Part shown: piece after piece, positions 17,018 through 26,252 of the stretch | Layout of the letters: the number at the start of each line of letters is the position of its first letter | Numbering within the stretch: position 1 is the stretch's first letter | Source: JBFELU01 sp041572755 | GTDB taxonomy: Bacteria > Actinomycetota > Acidimicrobiia > Spongiisociales > UBA11373 | Assembly: GCA_041572755.1 (NCBI GenBank) | Contig: JBFFRY010000002.1 | Span: 67,951-131,950 of the forward strand | Length of the DNA: 64,000 bases | Direction: 5' to 3' | Translations under genes and position numbers: made by a program | Notes under the pieces: generated by a model | Told to the model about the DNA's origin: nothing | Databases searched by the model: none | Seen by the model: the letters and a program-made list of their open reading frames with translations, nothing else

Positions 17018-17758
17018 GTGACCGGAGAACCCCTCCTCGAGCTGGTCGGCGTGCATGCCGGATACGACGGTCAGGATGTCGTGAGGGGGTTGGATCTGAG
17101 GATCGACGAGGGCGAAGTGGTCTGCGTCATCGGCCCCAACGGTGCCGGGAAGTCCACTCTGTTCAGCGCCATCTACGGGTTCCTTCCGGTCCGGCAGGGT
17201 CTTGTCAGGTTCGGCGGCCGCGATATCACCGGGTCGACGCCGCGAGAGATGCTCGAGATGAGCATCACCATCGTTCCGCAGCAGCGGAGCCTCTTCCCGC
17301 AGATGACCGTCGACGAGAACCTGGAGATGGGGATGTACATCGAGAGGGATCAGCGGCGGGTGCGGGAGAGGAAGCGCTTCGTTCTCGATCTGTTCCCCGA
17401 GCTTGCCGACAAGGTGGATCAGGAGGCGCGCAAGATGAGCGGCGGGGAGCAGCGCATGCTCGAGATCGGCCGGGCCCTGATGTGGGAGCCCCGCTTGCTG
17501 CTGCTCGACGAGCCGTCGGCCGGACTGGCGCCGAAGATCTCGTCCCTGGTTCTCGGAACGGTGCTTCGGCTGAACGAAGAGTTGGGGCTCACGGTTCTCA
17601 TGATCGAGCAGAATGTGCGCCAGGGCCTGCGAATCAGCGATCGCGGGTACGTCTTGGAGTGGGGGAGGGTGAGTTACACGGGCACCGGGGTGGAGCTCTT
17701 GCACGATCCCGACGTGCAGCAAGCCTTCCTTGGTGGGTCGAGGTGGCGGGCGCAATGA
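17018..17758 (+). CDS. livF: branched-chain amino acid-type ABC ATPase, LivF type
   Basis: A 246-residue ATPase with Walker A GPNGAGKS, signature MSGGEQRMLEIGRAL, Walker B LLLLDEPSAGLAP and the IEQNV switch, all of LivF type. The GTG at 17018 is the first start after the livG stop and gives VTGEPLLELVGVHAGY, matching family N-termini. It overlaps the synthetase gene by 4 bases (ATGA). Confidence 0.9.
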   Translation: MTGEPLLELVGVHAGYDGQDVVRGLDLRIDEGEVVCVIGPNGAGKSTLFSAIYGFLPVRQGLVRFGGRDITGSTPREMLEMSITIVPQQRSLFPQMTVDENLEMGMYIERDQRRVRERKRFVLDLFPELADKVDQEARKMSGGEQRMLEIGRALMWEPRLLLLDEPSAGLAPKISSLVLGTVLRLNEELGLTVLMIEQNVRQGLRISDRGYVLEWGRVSYTGTGVELLHDPDVQQAFLGGSRWRAQ

Positions 17759-19137
17759 CCGCCGGGGATGGCCGCCTCGACGCGCTGTTCACCCCGAGGA
17801 CGGTGGCGGTGGTGGGGGCCAGTCGCGACGAACGCAAGAAGGGGAACCTCCTCGTTCGCAACCTCCGGGACCGCTTCCCGGGGGACGTCTATCCGGTTCA
17901 TCCCAGTGAGGAGATCATCGAAGGTCTCGAGGCGTTTCGCTCGATCGAGGATGTTCCGACCGCCGTCGATCTGCTGATCGCCCTCATCCCCGCCACCGGC
18001 CTGCTGGAACTGGTTCGGGACTGCCCCCCGGGCCGGGTGAAGGTGTTGCTCGCCATACCGAGCGGCTTCGGAGACGCCCCGCCCCGTGGCGAGGCGCTGG
18101 AGCGGGAGCTGGTCTCCACCGCCCGGAGCAAGGGCATGCGGGTCGTCGGGCCGAACACCTTGGGGGTGATGAACCCCGGGTTCGGACTGAACGCCTCGCT
18201 GGCACCGCCGCTCCCCGCCAGTACCGGCGGGTTCTCGTGTGTCACCCAGAGCGGCGGATTCGGCATGGCGATCTACATGTACGGAGTCGAGCATCAGTTC
18301 GACATCGCCAAGTTCTGCGATCTCGGCAACACCTCCGACCTCTCGATTGCAGAGGTGCTCGACTTCTACGGCTCCGACCCGGATACTGCGATCATCGGGG
18401 CGTTCCTGGAGGCGAACCCGGATCCGGTGGCATCGTCGATCGCCGAGGCCGCGGCACGTAAGCCGTTGATCCTGGCGCCGGTGGGCCGCACCGCGGCCGG
18501 CCGGCGGGCCACTTTGGCTCACTTGGGTCTCACGCCGGGCACGAACCCGGTGGTGCCGCCCCCCGACGGTCGCCCGATCGTGGCGCAGACCGGGCTGGAG
18601 ATTCTCGAGATCTCCAAGGCGATGACATGGCAGCCGCTGCCCCGGGGGGCGCGGGTCGGCATCCTCACCGGCTCGGGCGGCATCGGAGCGGAGCTCGTCG
18701 ATCTCTGCGTCGAGCAGGGACTGGAGGTCCCAGAGCTCTCGGAGGCTCTCCGGGAGCGGCTGCGGCCCCACCTTCCCTCCTATGCGAGCGTCAGGAACCC
18801 AGTCGATTTGACGCCGGCGTGGCCGGACTTCCCGGAGATGTATCCCCCCTTGATGGAGGCTCTCCTGGAGTCCGATGAGATCGATCTGCTGATCGTGACC
18901 GTCATCGACATGGCCACGGCCCTGCCGGAACTCATGGAGGCCGTTGTCGAGACCGTGCGGCGGCATGCGATCACCGATCGGCCCAAGCCGGTTTTCGCGT
19001 ACTGGGTGGCCCCACCCGGATTCAGGCATCACCGCCAGATCCTGCAGGCCGCAGGGATCCCGTGTTACTCCTCGGCGCTGTCGCTCGCCCGGGTCTCCGC
19101 CGCGGTCGTGCAGGTGGGTCGTCAGGCGGCCGGTTGA
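17755..19137 (+). CDS. NDP-forming acyl-CoA synthetase, alpha-type subunit only
   Basis: A 460-residue protein made of a CoA-binding Rossmann domain (TVAVVGASRDERKKGN near residue 15) followed by the succinyl-CoA-ligase-like domains. TQSGGFGMAIYMYG and ILTGSGGIGAELVD mark these, and LAHLGL holds the candidate phospho-His where related proteins have SHTG. The ATP-grasp (beta) part found in full enzymes is missing. It is the last gene of the Liv operon with an ATGA overlap. It may activate the imported acid as a CoA thioester with a beta subunit encoded elsewhere, or act as an acyl-CoA-binding or regulatory protein. Confidence 0.8.
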   Translation: MTAGDGRLDALFTPRTVAVVGASRDERKKGNLLVRNLRDRFPGDVYPVHPSEEIIEGLEAFRSIEDVPTAVDLLIALIPATGLLELVRDCPPGRVKVLLAIPSGFGDAPPRGEALERELVSTARSKGMRVVGPNTLGVMNPGFGLNASLAPPLPASTGGFSCVTQSGGFGMAIYMYGVEHQFDIAKFCDLGNTSDLSIAEVLDFYGSDPDTAIIGAFLEANPDPVASSIAEAAARKPLILAPVGRTAAGRRATLAHLGLTPGTNPVVPPPDGRPIVAQTGLEILEISKAMTWQPLPRGARVGILTGSGGIGAELVDLCVEQGLEVPELSEALRERLRPHLPSYASVRNPVDLTPAWPDFPEMYPPLMEALLESDEIDLLIVTVIDMATALPELMEAVVETVRRHAITDRPKPVFAYWVAPPGFRHHRQILQAAGIPCYSSALSLARVSAAVVQVGRQAAG

Positions 19138-19150
19138 TCCTTCCGGCTGG

Positions 19151-19924
19151 TCAGCCGGCGCCGCGCAGGGAGCGCTCGATCTCGGCGACCGGGAGCGCGA
19201 GCGGGCGGCGGGTCGTCCACCAGCCCAGGCGCACGACGCCTCGGCAGAAGACGCCGCCGAAGCCGAGGATCCGGATGATGAAGACCTTTCCGATTCGGCG
19301 GTACCCGACCTTCTCGTCGGCTCGCAGCGAGTTGCGATTCAGCGCGTCGACGGTGCTGACGATGCGGGTGAATCCGCTTCGGGCACTCTCGTGTGAGACG
19401 TGCCGGTTCATCCGCGGGCCGAGTCCGGCTCCGCGCCGATCCGGTGACACCCACAGGAATATGCCGGCTATCTCGTTGGGGGCGAGTTCGAAGCGTATCC
19501 AGTGAGAAGGTTGGATCGCCTTCGAGTTCAGCCACATGAAGGCCTCGATCTCGCTACTCCGCCCCAGAAGCCAGAGCAGGACTCCGGGCCCCAGCTTCTC
19601 CTGCAGGGTGCTCACCACCTCGTGGTGAGCCACCAGGTGGTCGAACTCCTCGGCCTCGGCCAGATGGATTTCGGGGTCGGGGCGATTCGCCGTGAGAGCA
19701 TCGCTGAGGTCGAGTTCGCAGAGGTAGACCACCCTGGCATCCAGGAGGATCCTGGGTACGAAGCGCTCGACGAGCAGCTGCAGGGTGTAGGGCAAGCCGA
19801 CTTCCCGGACCTTGGACGTGAATCTGTGCCAGGGCTTCATGGTCGCCGGCGCTTCCCCGCCGGGAGATCTGGAGGTCGGCGGCAGCGGGCGGCGGCCGTG
19901 ATCTGAGGCCGGCTCATCGGTCAC
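19151..19924 (-). CDS. GNAT-fold acetyltransferase
   Basis: A 257-residue protein whose second half fits a GNAT N-acetyltransferase. The beta4 strand and acetyl-CoA loop read IAGIFLWVSPDRRGAGLG, and NRNSLRADEKVGYRR is the late GNAT segment where the last strands close the site. The C-terminal tail is basic and hydrophobic (WWTTRRPLAL). The GTG start overlaps the upstream gene by 11 bases. The first 28 residues are Pro/Gly-rich, so the ATG at 19840 (MKPWHRF) is also possible. Co-transcribed with the larger acetyltransferase; substrate unknown. Confidence 0.72.
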   Translation of the reverse strand: MTDEPASDHGRRPLPPTSRSPGGEAPATMKPWHRFTSKVREVGLPYTLQLLVERFVPRILLDARVVYLCELDLSDALTANRPDPEIHLAEAEEFDHLVAHHEVVSTLQEKLGPGVLLWLLGRSSEIEAFMWLNSKAIQPSHWIRFELAPNEIAGIFLWVSPDRRGAGLGPRMNRHVSHESARSGFTRIVSTVDALNRNSLRADEKVGYRRIGKVFIIRILGFGGVFCRGVVRLGWWTTRRPLALPVAEIERSLRGAG

Positions 19925-21041
19925 CGGGCCATCGCTTCCGAGCGGCCCGCACCGCCCAGACGGTCCTCATTGCCGCGTGAATCAGGCGGCCCCGCATCCC
20001 GAAGGGGACGACGAGGCGTTGATCATGGCGAACCGAGGCCCCCCAGCGGCTCTTGTGGAGTTCGTCGCCGCGGAGGAGGTCGAACTCTCCGGCTCCTTCC
20101 TCGATGGCGGCCCGGATGGCGGCGGCCATGATGCGCCGACCGGGGCCGTACCGGCCGAACTCGGCGTCGTAGCCGGTCTGATAGAACGAAACCACGTCAC
20201 CGTGACGGAAGCAGTAGATGATGGCCGCCACTCGATCACCGACGTCCAAGCGGTGCATCCGCAGCTTCCCCTCGGCGGCGAACCGGGATGCGACGAGGCG
20301 GTGGAACTCGACCATGCCGTCGTCGTGGAAGGCCGTGGCGTCGCTCCCGGCGGCGCGGCTGCGGCGGTGGAGTTCGGCCAGATCGAGCACTGTCGCTTCC
20401 GCTTCGGCGGGATCGGACACCGCTCGCTCGATCACCGGGGCGCCGGCCTCCCGATCCAGCTTGCGGCGGTACCGCCCCAAGTTCTGACGCAGGTTCCTCC
20501 CCAGACCTCTGTGGAAGTGGTCCCAGGCGGCCGGCAGCTCGAGGTAGGGGCACGGCGTTGCGCGGATCGACAGGGGAGCGCGACCGGATCGTTGCGACAC
20601 CAGGCGAGCCAGATGCGACCCCATGCGTAGCCCATTGAGATCGATGAGATGCCAGCCTCCGCCAGATATTGCAGACCAGAGGGCTTCGGCGACGTGCTCA
20701 TGACCGCGACGCAGGATCAGATCGAGGTGATCGGGAGCGGCCTGGCGGGAGCCGATCATCACCAGGACGCGATGAACGGGGAGGGGACGAATGGCTCGCG
20801 TCTCGATGGCCAGTGGCGCCACCCCGACGAGACGTCCGTCCGAGGTGTCGCGAGCGGTGACTACCAGCAACTGGTGATGGCTCCCCAGTGTCTCCAGCCA
20901 CGACGAGACCCAGGTCCAGGTCAGAAACACGTTGGGTGCCGAGGAGTCGTCGAGGAGCTCATCCCACTCGGCCGCCAACCCCATGAGGTCGGCCCTCTCG
21001 TCGATAACCTCGATGCGCGGTGCGGCGCGGGTGGTGGTCAT
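19914..21041 (-). CDS. BioF2/CelD-like acetyltransferase (GNAT superfamily)
   Basis: A 375-residue protein with two GNAT-like halves, as in the BioF2 (CelD/FemAB-like) family. The N-terminal LAAEWDELLDDSSAPNVFLT and the C-terminal stretch around SFYQTGYDAEFGRYGPGR are the family hallmarks. Members transfer acyl groups or amino acids in exopolysaccharide or peptidoglycan-related reactions. No polysaccharide genes lie nearby, so the role is open. It starts with ATG and overlaps the smaller acetyltransferase by 11 bases. Confidence 0.75.
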   Translation of the reverse strand: MTTTRAAPRIEVIDERADLMGLAAEWDELLDDSSAPNVFLTWTWVSSWLETLGSHHQLLVVTARDTSDGRLVGVAPLAIETRAIRPLPVHRVLVMIGSRQAAPDHLDLILRRGHEHVAEALWSAISGGGWHLIDLNGLRMGSHLARLVSQRSGRAPLSIRATPCPYLELPAAWDHFHRGLGRNLRQNLGRYRRKLDREAGAPVIERAVSDPAEAEATVLDLAELHRRSRAAGSDATAFHDDGMVEFHRLVASRFAAEGKLRMHRLDVGDRVAAIIYCFRHGDVVSFYQTGYDAEFGRYGPGRRIMAAAIRAAIEEGAGEFDLLRGDELHKSRWGASVRHDQRLVVPFGMRGRLIHAAMRTVWAVRAARKRWPGDR

Positions 21042-21357
21042 GGCGCCGCGGCGCCTTCGGGGCGCAGTTCATGCAGGACGGCGGCCGACGTCGGCGCATG
21101 TCCCCTGTGCTCGAAGTGCCGGGAAGGGGCTCTCCCGGTGGGCGGCGGAGTCCCGACGGTGACGACGCGAGAAGGGGCCCGCATGCCGCGGCGATCCATC
21201 CCGAGATCTTCGTTCTTCACGCAGCACGGCGGGGTGACGAACGAACCTTCGGTCACCATGCGGGGTGTATCGGCAGGAAGCCGGGGAAACGTGACCGAAT
21301 CCCTTGTCCGGCATGGCGCGTCGAGCCCCCGAGACGACGGGCGGGGAGATTGGATCT
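21042..21357. other. intergenic stretch without a supported gene
   Basis: 316 bases between the acetyltransferase start and the regulator stop, both read leftward. No frame here has a credible start, ribosome-binding site and codon pattern. It holds an imperfect operator-like repeat: GGTGAC at 21233-21238 and GTCACC at 21252-21257, 13 bases apart. This probably contains the acetyltransferase promoter. Confidence 0.5.
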
Positions 21358-22104
21358 TCAGCCGAGAGCCCGCAGATACAGATCCTCTACCTCGGGTGTC
21401 GGCGACACCCCCATCGACTCGGCCAGCAGTTCGCGCACTTCGCTGTAGACACGGATTGCCTCCGCCCGGTTGCCGGCGGCCAGGTGGCACTCCATGAGAC
21501 GTGCATAGGCGGACTCGCGAAACGGCGCCAAGTCGACGACGTGTTGGGCCGCGTGGCGCGCCGCCATCGGATTGCCGACCCCCAGCCACGCCGCGCTGGC
21601 CGCATCGAAGGCCCGCATCTCCCACTCATGGAGTTGGCGCCGCTTCCTCTCGACCCAGGGCCCCGACTCACCGCGCAGAAAGGAACGGTGGAGGATGGTC
21701 GAGGACACGACGGCATCCGCCAGTGCCGCCCCGGGATTCCCGTGCGCCAACGACCCTTCGGCACGATCCAGCGAAGTCATCGCCTCCCGCATGTCCACCC
21801 AGGAGGCATCCGGCAGGCGCAGTTCATAGCACCCTTGTGCCCCGCGAAGAGACTCGGACCCGTTGAGGCCGGTTCGGGCGAGGACCTTGCGCAGCTTGCT
21901 GACGAGCGCGTGCAGAGAGACCTCCCAGGCGTCGGGGAGGATGTCCGGCCACAAGAGAGAGGCAAGCTCGTCGCGCTCGGCACGGCGGGATCCGCTTGCC
22001 AGGTAGGCGAAGAGCAGCCGTCCTTGCCGTCCGGGGAACACCGACGATTCGAGGACCTCATCATGGGTCTCGATCATGACTCGTCCCATCAGGTAGATGC
22101 GCAC
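21358..22104 (-). CDS. SARP/BTAD-type transcriptional regulator without ATPase domain
   Basis: A 248-residue regulator made only of a winged-helix DNA-binding part (residues ~1-95, LLFAYLASGSRRAERDELA and VSLHALVSKLRKVL) and a bacterial transcriptional activation domain of helical repeats. It ends with the typical RLMECHLAAGNRAEAIRVY and VEDLYLRALG. This is the size of Streptomyces SARP activators, lacking the NB-ARC part of AfsR. The GTG at 22104 with GGGGGAATC upstream is chosen; the open frame before it has no coding signs. It diverges from the DUF1059-ACT-NuoB genes and may control them. Confidence 0.85.
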   Translation of the reverse strand: MRIYLMGRVMIETHDEVLESSVFPGRQGRLLFAYLASGSRRAERDELASLLWPDILPDAWEVSLHALVSKLRKVLARTGLNGSESLRGAQGCYELRLPDASWVDMREAMTSLDRAEGSLAHGNPGAALADAVVSSTILHRSFLRGESGPWVERKRRQLHEWEMRAFDAASAAWLGVGNPMAARHAAQHVVDLAPFRESAYARLMECHLAAGNRAEAIRVYSEVRELLAESMGVSPTPEVEDLYLRALG

Positions 22105-22146
22105 TTGATTCCCCCAAGTGGACGCCAAGAAGTCGCCAAGGTCGTG

Positions 22147-22156
22147 ATGATATGTT
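22147..22156. promoter_or_regulatory. overlapping divergent -10 elements between the SARP regulator and the DUF1059 gene
   Basis: ATGATATGTT reads as TATGTT on plus (22151-22156) and TATCAT on minus (22152-22147), sharing the central TA. The 12-mer ATGATATGTTCG occurs again, in inverted orientation, in another divergent promoter at 23740-23751. Confidence 0.45.
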
Positions 22157-22186
22157 CGCAACCGAGGACCCATCAAGGAGGGTGGG

Positions 22187-22348
22187 ATGGTCGAGGAACA
22201 CCCGAAGGTGATCGAGTGCTCATGTGGGGCGGTCATCACCGGTAGCAGCGATGACGACGTTGTCGCCAAGGCCCAGAGCCACGCCAAGGAGACCCACGAC
22301 ATGGAACTCACCAGAGAACAGGCCCTTTCCATGGCAAGGCCTGCCTAG
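22187..22348 (+). CDS. DUF1059 family small protein
   Basis: A 53-residue protein preceded by a strong AAGGAGGG ribosome-binding site 4 bases from the ATG. It has CSC (Cys11, Cys13) near the start and the DUF1059 hallmark VVAKAQSHAKETHDM followed by LTREQAL. Family members are small, of unknown function, and often sit near stress or metal-related genes. It is the first gene of a short rightward operon with the tandem-ACT and NuoB-like genes. Confidence 0.85.
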   Translation: MVEEHPKVIECSCGAVITGSSDDDVVAKAQSHAKETHDMELTREQALSMARPA

Positions 22349-22378
22349 CGGGTCGCGAGACGGACCGAGGAGGGATCG

Positions 22379-22747
22379 ATGGCAACCGACTTGACCGTGA
22401 TATTGGAAGACCGCCCCGGGACGCTGGCCGAAGTCGGCGAGGCGTTGGGGGGCGTCGGCGTCAACATCGACGGCATCTGCGGCTTCCCCTGCGAAGGCAA
22501 GGGTGTTCTCCACGTGCTGGTGGGAGACGGCCGCAAGGCGCGCGACGCGCTGGAAGCCGCCGGTCTGGAGGTGTCGAACGAACGCGAGGTATTGGTCCTC
22601 GACATCGATGACCGTCCGGGGGCCTTTGGAGAGTTGGCTCGCCGTTTGGCCGACGCCGGAGTGAACGTGGATCTGGCGTATCTGGCGTCGAGCACCAGGC
22701 TCGTGATCGGCCCTGATGACCTGGACGGAGCTCGAACGGCTCTCTGA
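22379..22747 (+). CDS. small protein with two ACT domains
   Basis: A 122-residue protein built from two ACT folds. The first (residues ~4-60) begins LTVILEDRPGTLAEVGEAL; the second (~68-122) begins LVLDIDDRPGAFGELARRL. Both DRPG turns and the GVNID/GVNVD interface motifs of amino-acid-binding ACT domains are present. There is no enzyme domain, so it is probably a ligand-sensing protein that controls a partner. It sits 30 bases after the DUF1059 gene and directly before the NuoB-like gene. Confidence 0.85.
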   Translation: MATDLTVILEDRPGTLAEVGEALGGVGVNIDGICGFPCEGKGVLHVLVGDGRKARDALEAAGLEVSNEREVLVLDIDDRPGAFGELARRLADAGVNVDLAYLASSTRLVIGPDDLDGARTAL

Positions 22748-22869
22748 ACCCGGTGCGGCGGCCGGACGGATCCGAGGCGGGCCCTTCTGAGGCGGCTGCC
22801 CCCCGTGTCGCGTTGACCGGGTCGACCCGGGCACTGGGTGAGTTCGATGCTGCGACAGGGGGTGTGGCC

Positions 22870-23376
<507 letters not shown>

Positions 23377-23741
23377 ACCTTCACCGTGGCGATCTTCCCG
23401 TCGCGCAACTCGATGACCTCGGTGAAGTCCAGGGTGTAGGGCGATCCGGATGGAGCGGTGCCGGTGCTGCGGAACTCGGCGACGGCGATGTCGTCACCGC
23501 CGACGAGTGACTGGATCGACATCTGCTCGTCGGGGAGCAGCCGGTGGAGCTCTTCGATGTGCTCCTTGATGGCCGGGAGGCCCTCCTGCCAATCACCGAG
23601 CGCGCTCCAATAGCGGGCATCGGGGTGATAGAGGGCGGCGACCGCCTCGGCATCCTTGGCGTTGTAGGCCTCGACGATGCGGTGGACGATGTCACGGGCT
23701 GCTTGTGGATCCGACACGGGCCCTCTCCCTCGGCTGTCACG

Positions 23742-23751
23742 AACATATCAT
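23742..23751. promoter_or_regulatory. overlapping divergent -10 elements between SnoaL-like and LLM genes
   Basis: AACATATCAT reads as TATCAT on plus (23746-23751) and TATGTT on minus (23747-23742), sharing TA. It is the exact reverse complement of the element at 22147-22156, and the match extends two bases further (CG) on the side facing the SnoaL gene. Confidence 0.45.
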
Positions 23752-23781
23752 GCGGCCATCTGCGGCGAGGCGGAGGCGATG

Positions 23782-24762
23782 ATGGGTCACGGTATCGGGC
23801 TGGTCCTGGGGAGTGCGGTCGCTCCGGAGTTGCTCCCGGGGGCGGCGGCGGCCGCCGAAGCGGGCGGCTTCGATGAGCTCTGGCTGGCCGAGGACTACTT
23901 CTTCACCGGAGGCATCTCGGCAGCGACGATGGCCCTGGATGCCACCGAGTCGATGAAGGTGGGACTAGGCATCGTGTCGGCCGTGGCCCGCCACCCGGCG
24001 GTCCTGGCGATGGAGGTGTCCACCATCAGCCGGGTTCACCCCGGGCGGCTGATCGCCGGGCTGGGGCTGGGGGTTCCGGGGTGGATCCGCCAGATGGGCC
24101 TCTATCCGCCCTCGGCGCTGGCGGCCATGAGGGAATCGGTCACCAGCGTGCGGCGACTGTTGGCGGGTGAGGAACTCACCGAGAAGGGCAAGGTCTTCGA
24201 ATTCGACTCGGTCAAGCTCACCTACCCGGAGGAGCAGCCGACGCCGGTGCACATGGGGGTGTCGGGTCCCAAGATGTTGCGTCTCAGCGGTGAGATCGCC
24301 GACGGAACCGTGCTGTCGGTGGCGGCGAGTCACGAGTACGTCGAATGGGCTCGGGATCGCATCGATGAGGGCAGGGCCGAGGCGGGCCGAACCGACCATC
24401 ACCAGATCACGATGTTCGCCATCTACTCCGTGGATGCCGACGGAGCGGCGGCCCGGAGCGCGGTTCGGGAGCCGCTGGCGTTCTACAAGTCGAACGGACC
24501 CAACGCCCTCACCGACGTGCACGGGATCTCCGACGAGCTGGCGGCCATCCTCAGCCGGGGCGGCTACGAAGCCCTGGTGCGCGAGATGCCCGACGAGTGG
24601 ATCGAGGACCTGACGATCGCCGGCACCCCGGCCGAGTGCGCGGCCAAGATCCGGGCGGCATACGAGGCCGGTGCCGACACGGTTGCTTTGTTCCCCATGC
24701 CGACGGACCGGGTCGACGACCTGGTGCGGCTCACCGCCGACGAGGTGCTGCCGCAGCTCTAG
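23782..24762 (+). CDS. luciferase-like (LLM class) F420-dependent oxidoreductase
   Basis: A 326-residue TIM-barrel flavin/F420 oxidoreductase. GGFDELWLAEDYFFTGG, HPGRLIAGLGLGVPGW and the C-terminal substrate-clamping GTPAECAAKIRAAYEAGADTV match bacterial F420-dependent LLM enzymes such as methylene-H4MPT reductases or glucose-6-phosphate dehydrogenase relatives. The second ATG of ATGATG is preferred because GGAGG lies 5 bases before it; the first is only 2 bases away. The substrate cannot be predicted. SnoaL-like genes sit on both sides. Confidence 0.88.
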   Translation: MGHGIGLVLGSAVAPELLPGAAAAAEAGGFDELWLAEDYFFTGGISAATMALDATESMKVGLGIVSAVARHPAVLAMEVSTISRVHPGRLIAGLGLGVPGWIRQMGLYPPSALAAMRESVTSVRRLLAGEELTEKGKVFEFDSVKLTYPEEQPTPVHMGVSGPKMLRLSGEIADGTVLSVAASHEYVEWARDRIDEGRAEAGRTDHHQITMFAIYSVDADGAAARSAVREPLAFYKSNGPNALTDVHGISDELAAILSRGGYEALVREMPDEWIEDLTIAGTPAECAAKIRAAYEAGADTVALFPMPTDRVDDLVRLTADEVLPQL

Positions 24763-24765
24763 GCG

Positions 24766-25161
24766 TCAGATGACGGGCCGTCCGAAGGCGGCGCGGTGGA
24801 TCATCACGTCGTTGTTCTCGTGCAGCACGGTGATCTTCCCGTTCTGCACGCAGAAGACGTCGACGCCGTGGTTCTCGTAGGGGTCACCGTGGATCGTGAG
24901 TGCGGTCTCATCCCAGACCGCAGCCGCCCATTCGCCGTCGACGACCTTGGTCCTGATCCGAAAGTCGAGCTCGCGAAGCATCCCGGTGTTCACACTGAAG
25001 AAGCGCCGGGCCTCGTCGATGCCGAGGTAGGTGCCGCGACCCAGGAACCGGACCTCGACGTCGTCGCTCATCGTCGCCAGCATCCCTTCGTGGTCGCCGG
25101 CGAAGTAGGCGCCGTAGAGATCGTCGACGACCCGTTTCGTCTCGAGTTCCTGAGGTGTCAC
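24766..25161 (-). CDS. SnoaL/NTF2-like protein, paralog of the one at 33408
   Basis: A 131-residue NTF2-fold protein. The segments DDVEVRFLGRGTYLGIDEAR and GKITVLHENND are nearly repeated in the protein at 33408. The GTG at 25161 has GGGAGGA upstream; an earlier in-frame start (25242) lies inside the divergent region and is not used. It diverges from the second LLM gene. The fold is certain; the job, perhaps an isomerase or a ligand carrier, is not. Confidence 0.85.
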   Translation of the reverse strand: MTPQELETKRVVDDLYGAYFAGDHEGMLATMSDDVEVRFLGRGTYLGIDEARRFFSVNTGMLRELDFRIRTKVVDGEWAAAVWDETALTIHGDPYENHGVDVFCVQNGKITVLHENNDVMIHRAAFGRPVI

Positions 25162-25217
25162 GGATCCTCCCGTCCCGCCTTCCTGATTATGCTCGCGGCG
25201 CCCCAGGGAGGAGCAAG

Positions 25218-26252
25218 TTGTCCGGCGGCGGGCGGACCCCACGTTTCGGCCTCGGCGTGCCGACGGCCACCGAGGGCATGATGTACCCGGTGCCTTACGC
25301 CGACGCGGAGGCTGCGGTCGGGCTCGCCGTCGAAGCCGAGCGCCTCGGATTCGACTCGGTGTGGGGCAACGACCACGTCACCACCCAGCGGTACGTGCGG
25401 GACGAGTTCGCCGACCCACCGAACTTCTTCGATCCCCTCGCCTACCTGTCGTACGTGGCGGGGATCACCGAGCGAATCCGGCTGGCGACCTGTGTGCTGG
25501 TGATGGGGTTCCGGCACCCGGTGATGGTCGCCAAGCAGGCCGCCACTCTGGACCGGCTCTCCGGCGGAAGGCTGGTACTCGGAGTCGGCATCGGTGCCTA
25601 CCGCGAGGAGTACGAGGCGATGTGGCCGGGGAAGAAGACCCATCGCGGGCAGCACGCTGCCGAGTTCCTGGAGTCGCTCGGGTTGCTCTTCGGTGAGCGG
25701 CGAGCGTCCTTCAAGGGCCGCCACATATCGTTCGAGGACGTGGAGAGCCACCCGAAGCCCCTTCAGGACCCGCTGCCGGTCCTGTCGGGGGGCAACTCGG
25801 CGGATGCCCGGTTGCGAGCCGCCCGGTATGGGCTCGGCTGGCTCCCGGCCTGTCTCACCCCGGCCGAGTACCGGACGGGGCTCGAGGAGATCACGGTCGC
25901 CGCCGGAGATGCCGACCGGGTTCTTCCCGGGGACTTCGAGGCGGCGCTCCAGTTGGTGGTCGCGATGGCTTCGACCCGCGAGGAGGCGGTTGATCGATTC
26001 CGTTCATCCCAGGTGTACGCCCACCTGCGCTCGCTCTCGGCTTCGACCATGCGGGGCAAGCTCGACGACGACTTGGCGGAGAGGAATCTGGTGGGCACCC
26101 CGGATGAGATCGGTGAGCGGGTGGCCGAATACACCGCAGCCGGGGTGGGCACGTTCGCCGGGTTGCTGTTCGCCGCCGACACGGTCGCCGAGACCCGGGA
26201 GGCCATGGCACGCTTCTCGGAGGACGTGATGGAGCCTTTCGGTCATGGATGA
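25218..26252 (+). CDS. luciferase-like (LLM class) F420-dependent oxidoreductase
   Basis: A 344-residue LLM protein. The start region RFGLGVPTATEG, then VWGNDHVTTQ, LDRLSGGRLVLGVGIGAYREEY and VGTPDEIGERVAEYTAAGVG are typical of the family. The TTG at 25218 is chosen over upstream frame because GGGAGGAG lies 5 bases before it. It starts a three-gene operon: the M24 peptidase gene overlaps it by 8 bases. It is not closely similar to the neighbouring LLM protein, so the two probably act on different substrates. Confidence 0.88.
   Translation: MSGGGRTPRFGLGVPTATEGMMYPVPYADAEAAVGLAVEAERLGFDSVWGNDHVTTQRYVRDEFADPPNFFDPLAYLSYVAGITERIRLATCVLVMGFRHPVMVAKQAATLDRLSGGRLVLGVGIGAYREEYEAMWPGKKTHRGQHAAEFLESLGLLFGERRASFKGRHISFEDVESHPKPLQDPLPVLSGGNSADARLRAARYGLGWLPACLTPAEYRTGLEEITVAAGDADRVLPGDFEAALQLVVAMASTREEAVDRFRSSQVYAHLRSLSASTMRGKLDDDLAERNLVGTPDEIGERVAEYTAAGVGTFAGLLFAADTVAETREAMARFSEDVMEPFGHG

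Noticed and set aside
21038..21625. 195-codon minus-strand frame in the gap before the SARP gene
   Set aside because: It overlaps the SARP gene on the same strand in another frame and has no ribosome-binding site or recognisable domain.
22753..22869. N-terminal extension of the NuoB-like protein from the first GTG
   Set aside because: No ribosome-binding site at 22753, no conserved residues in the extension, while GTG 22870 has AGGGGG at ideal distance. It cannot be fully excluded.
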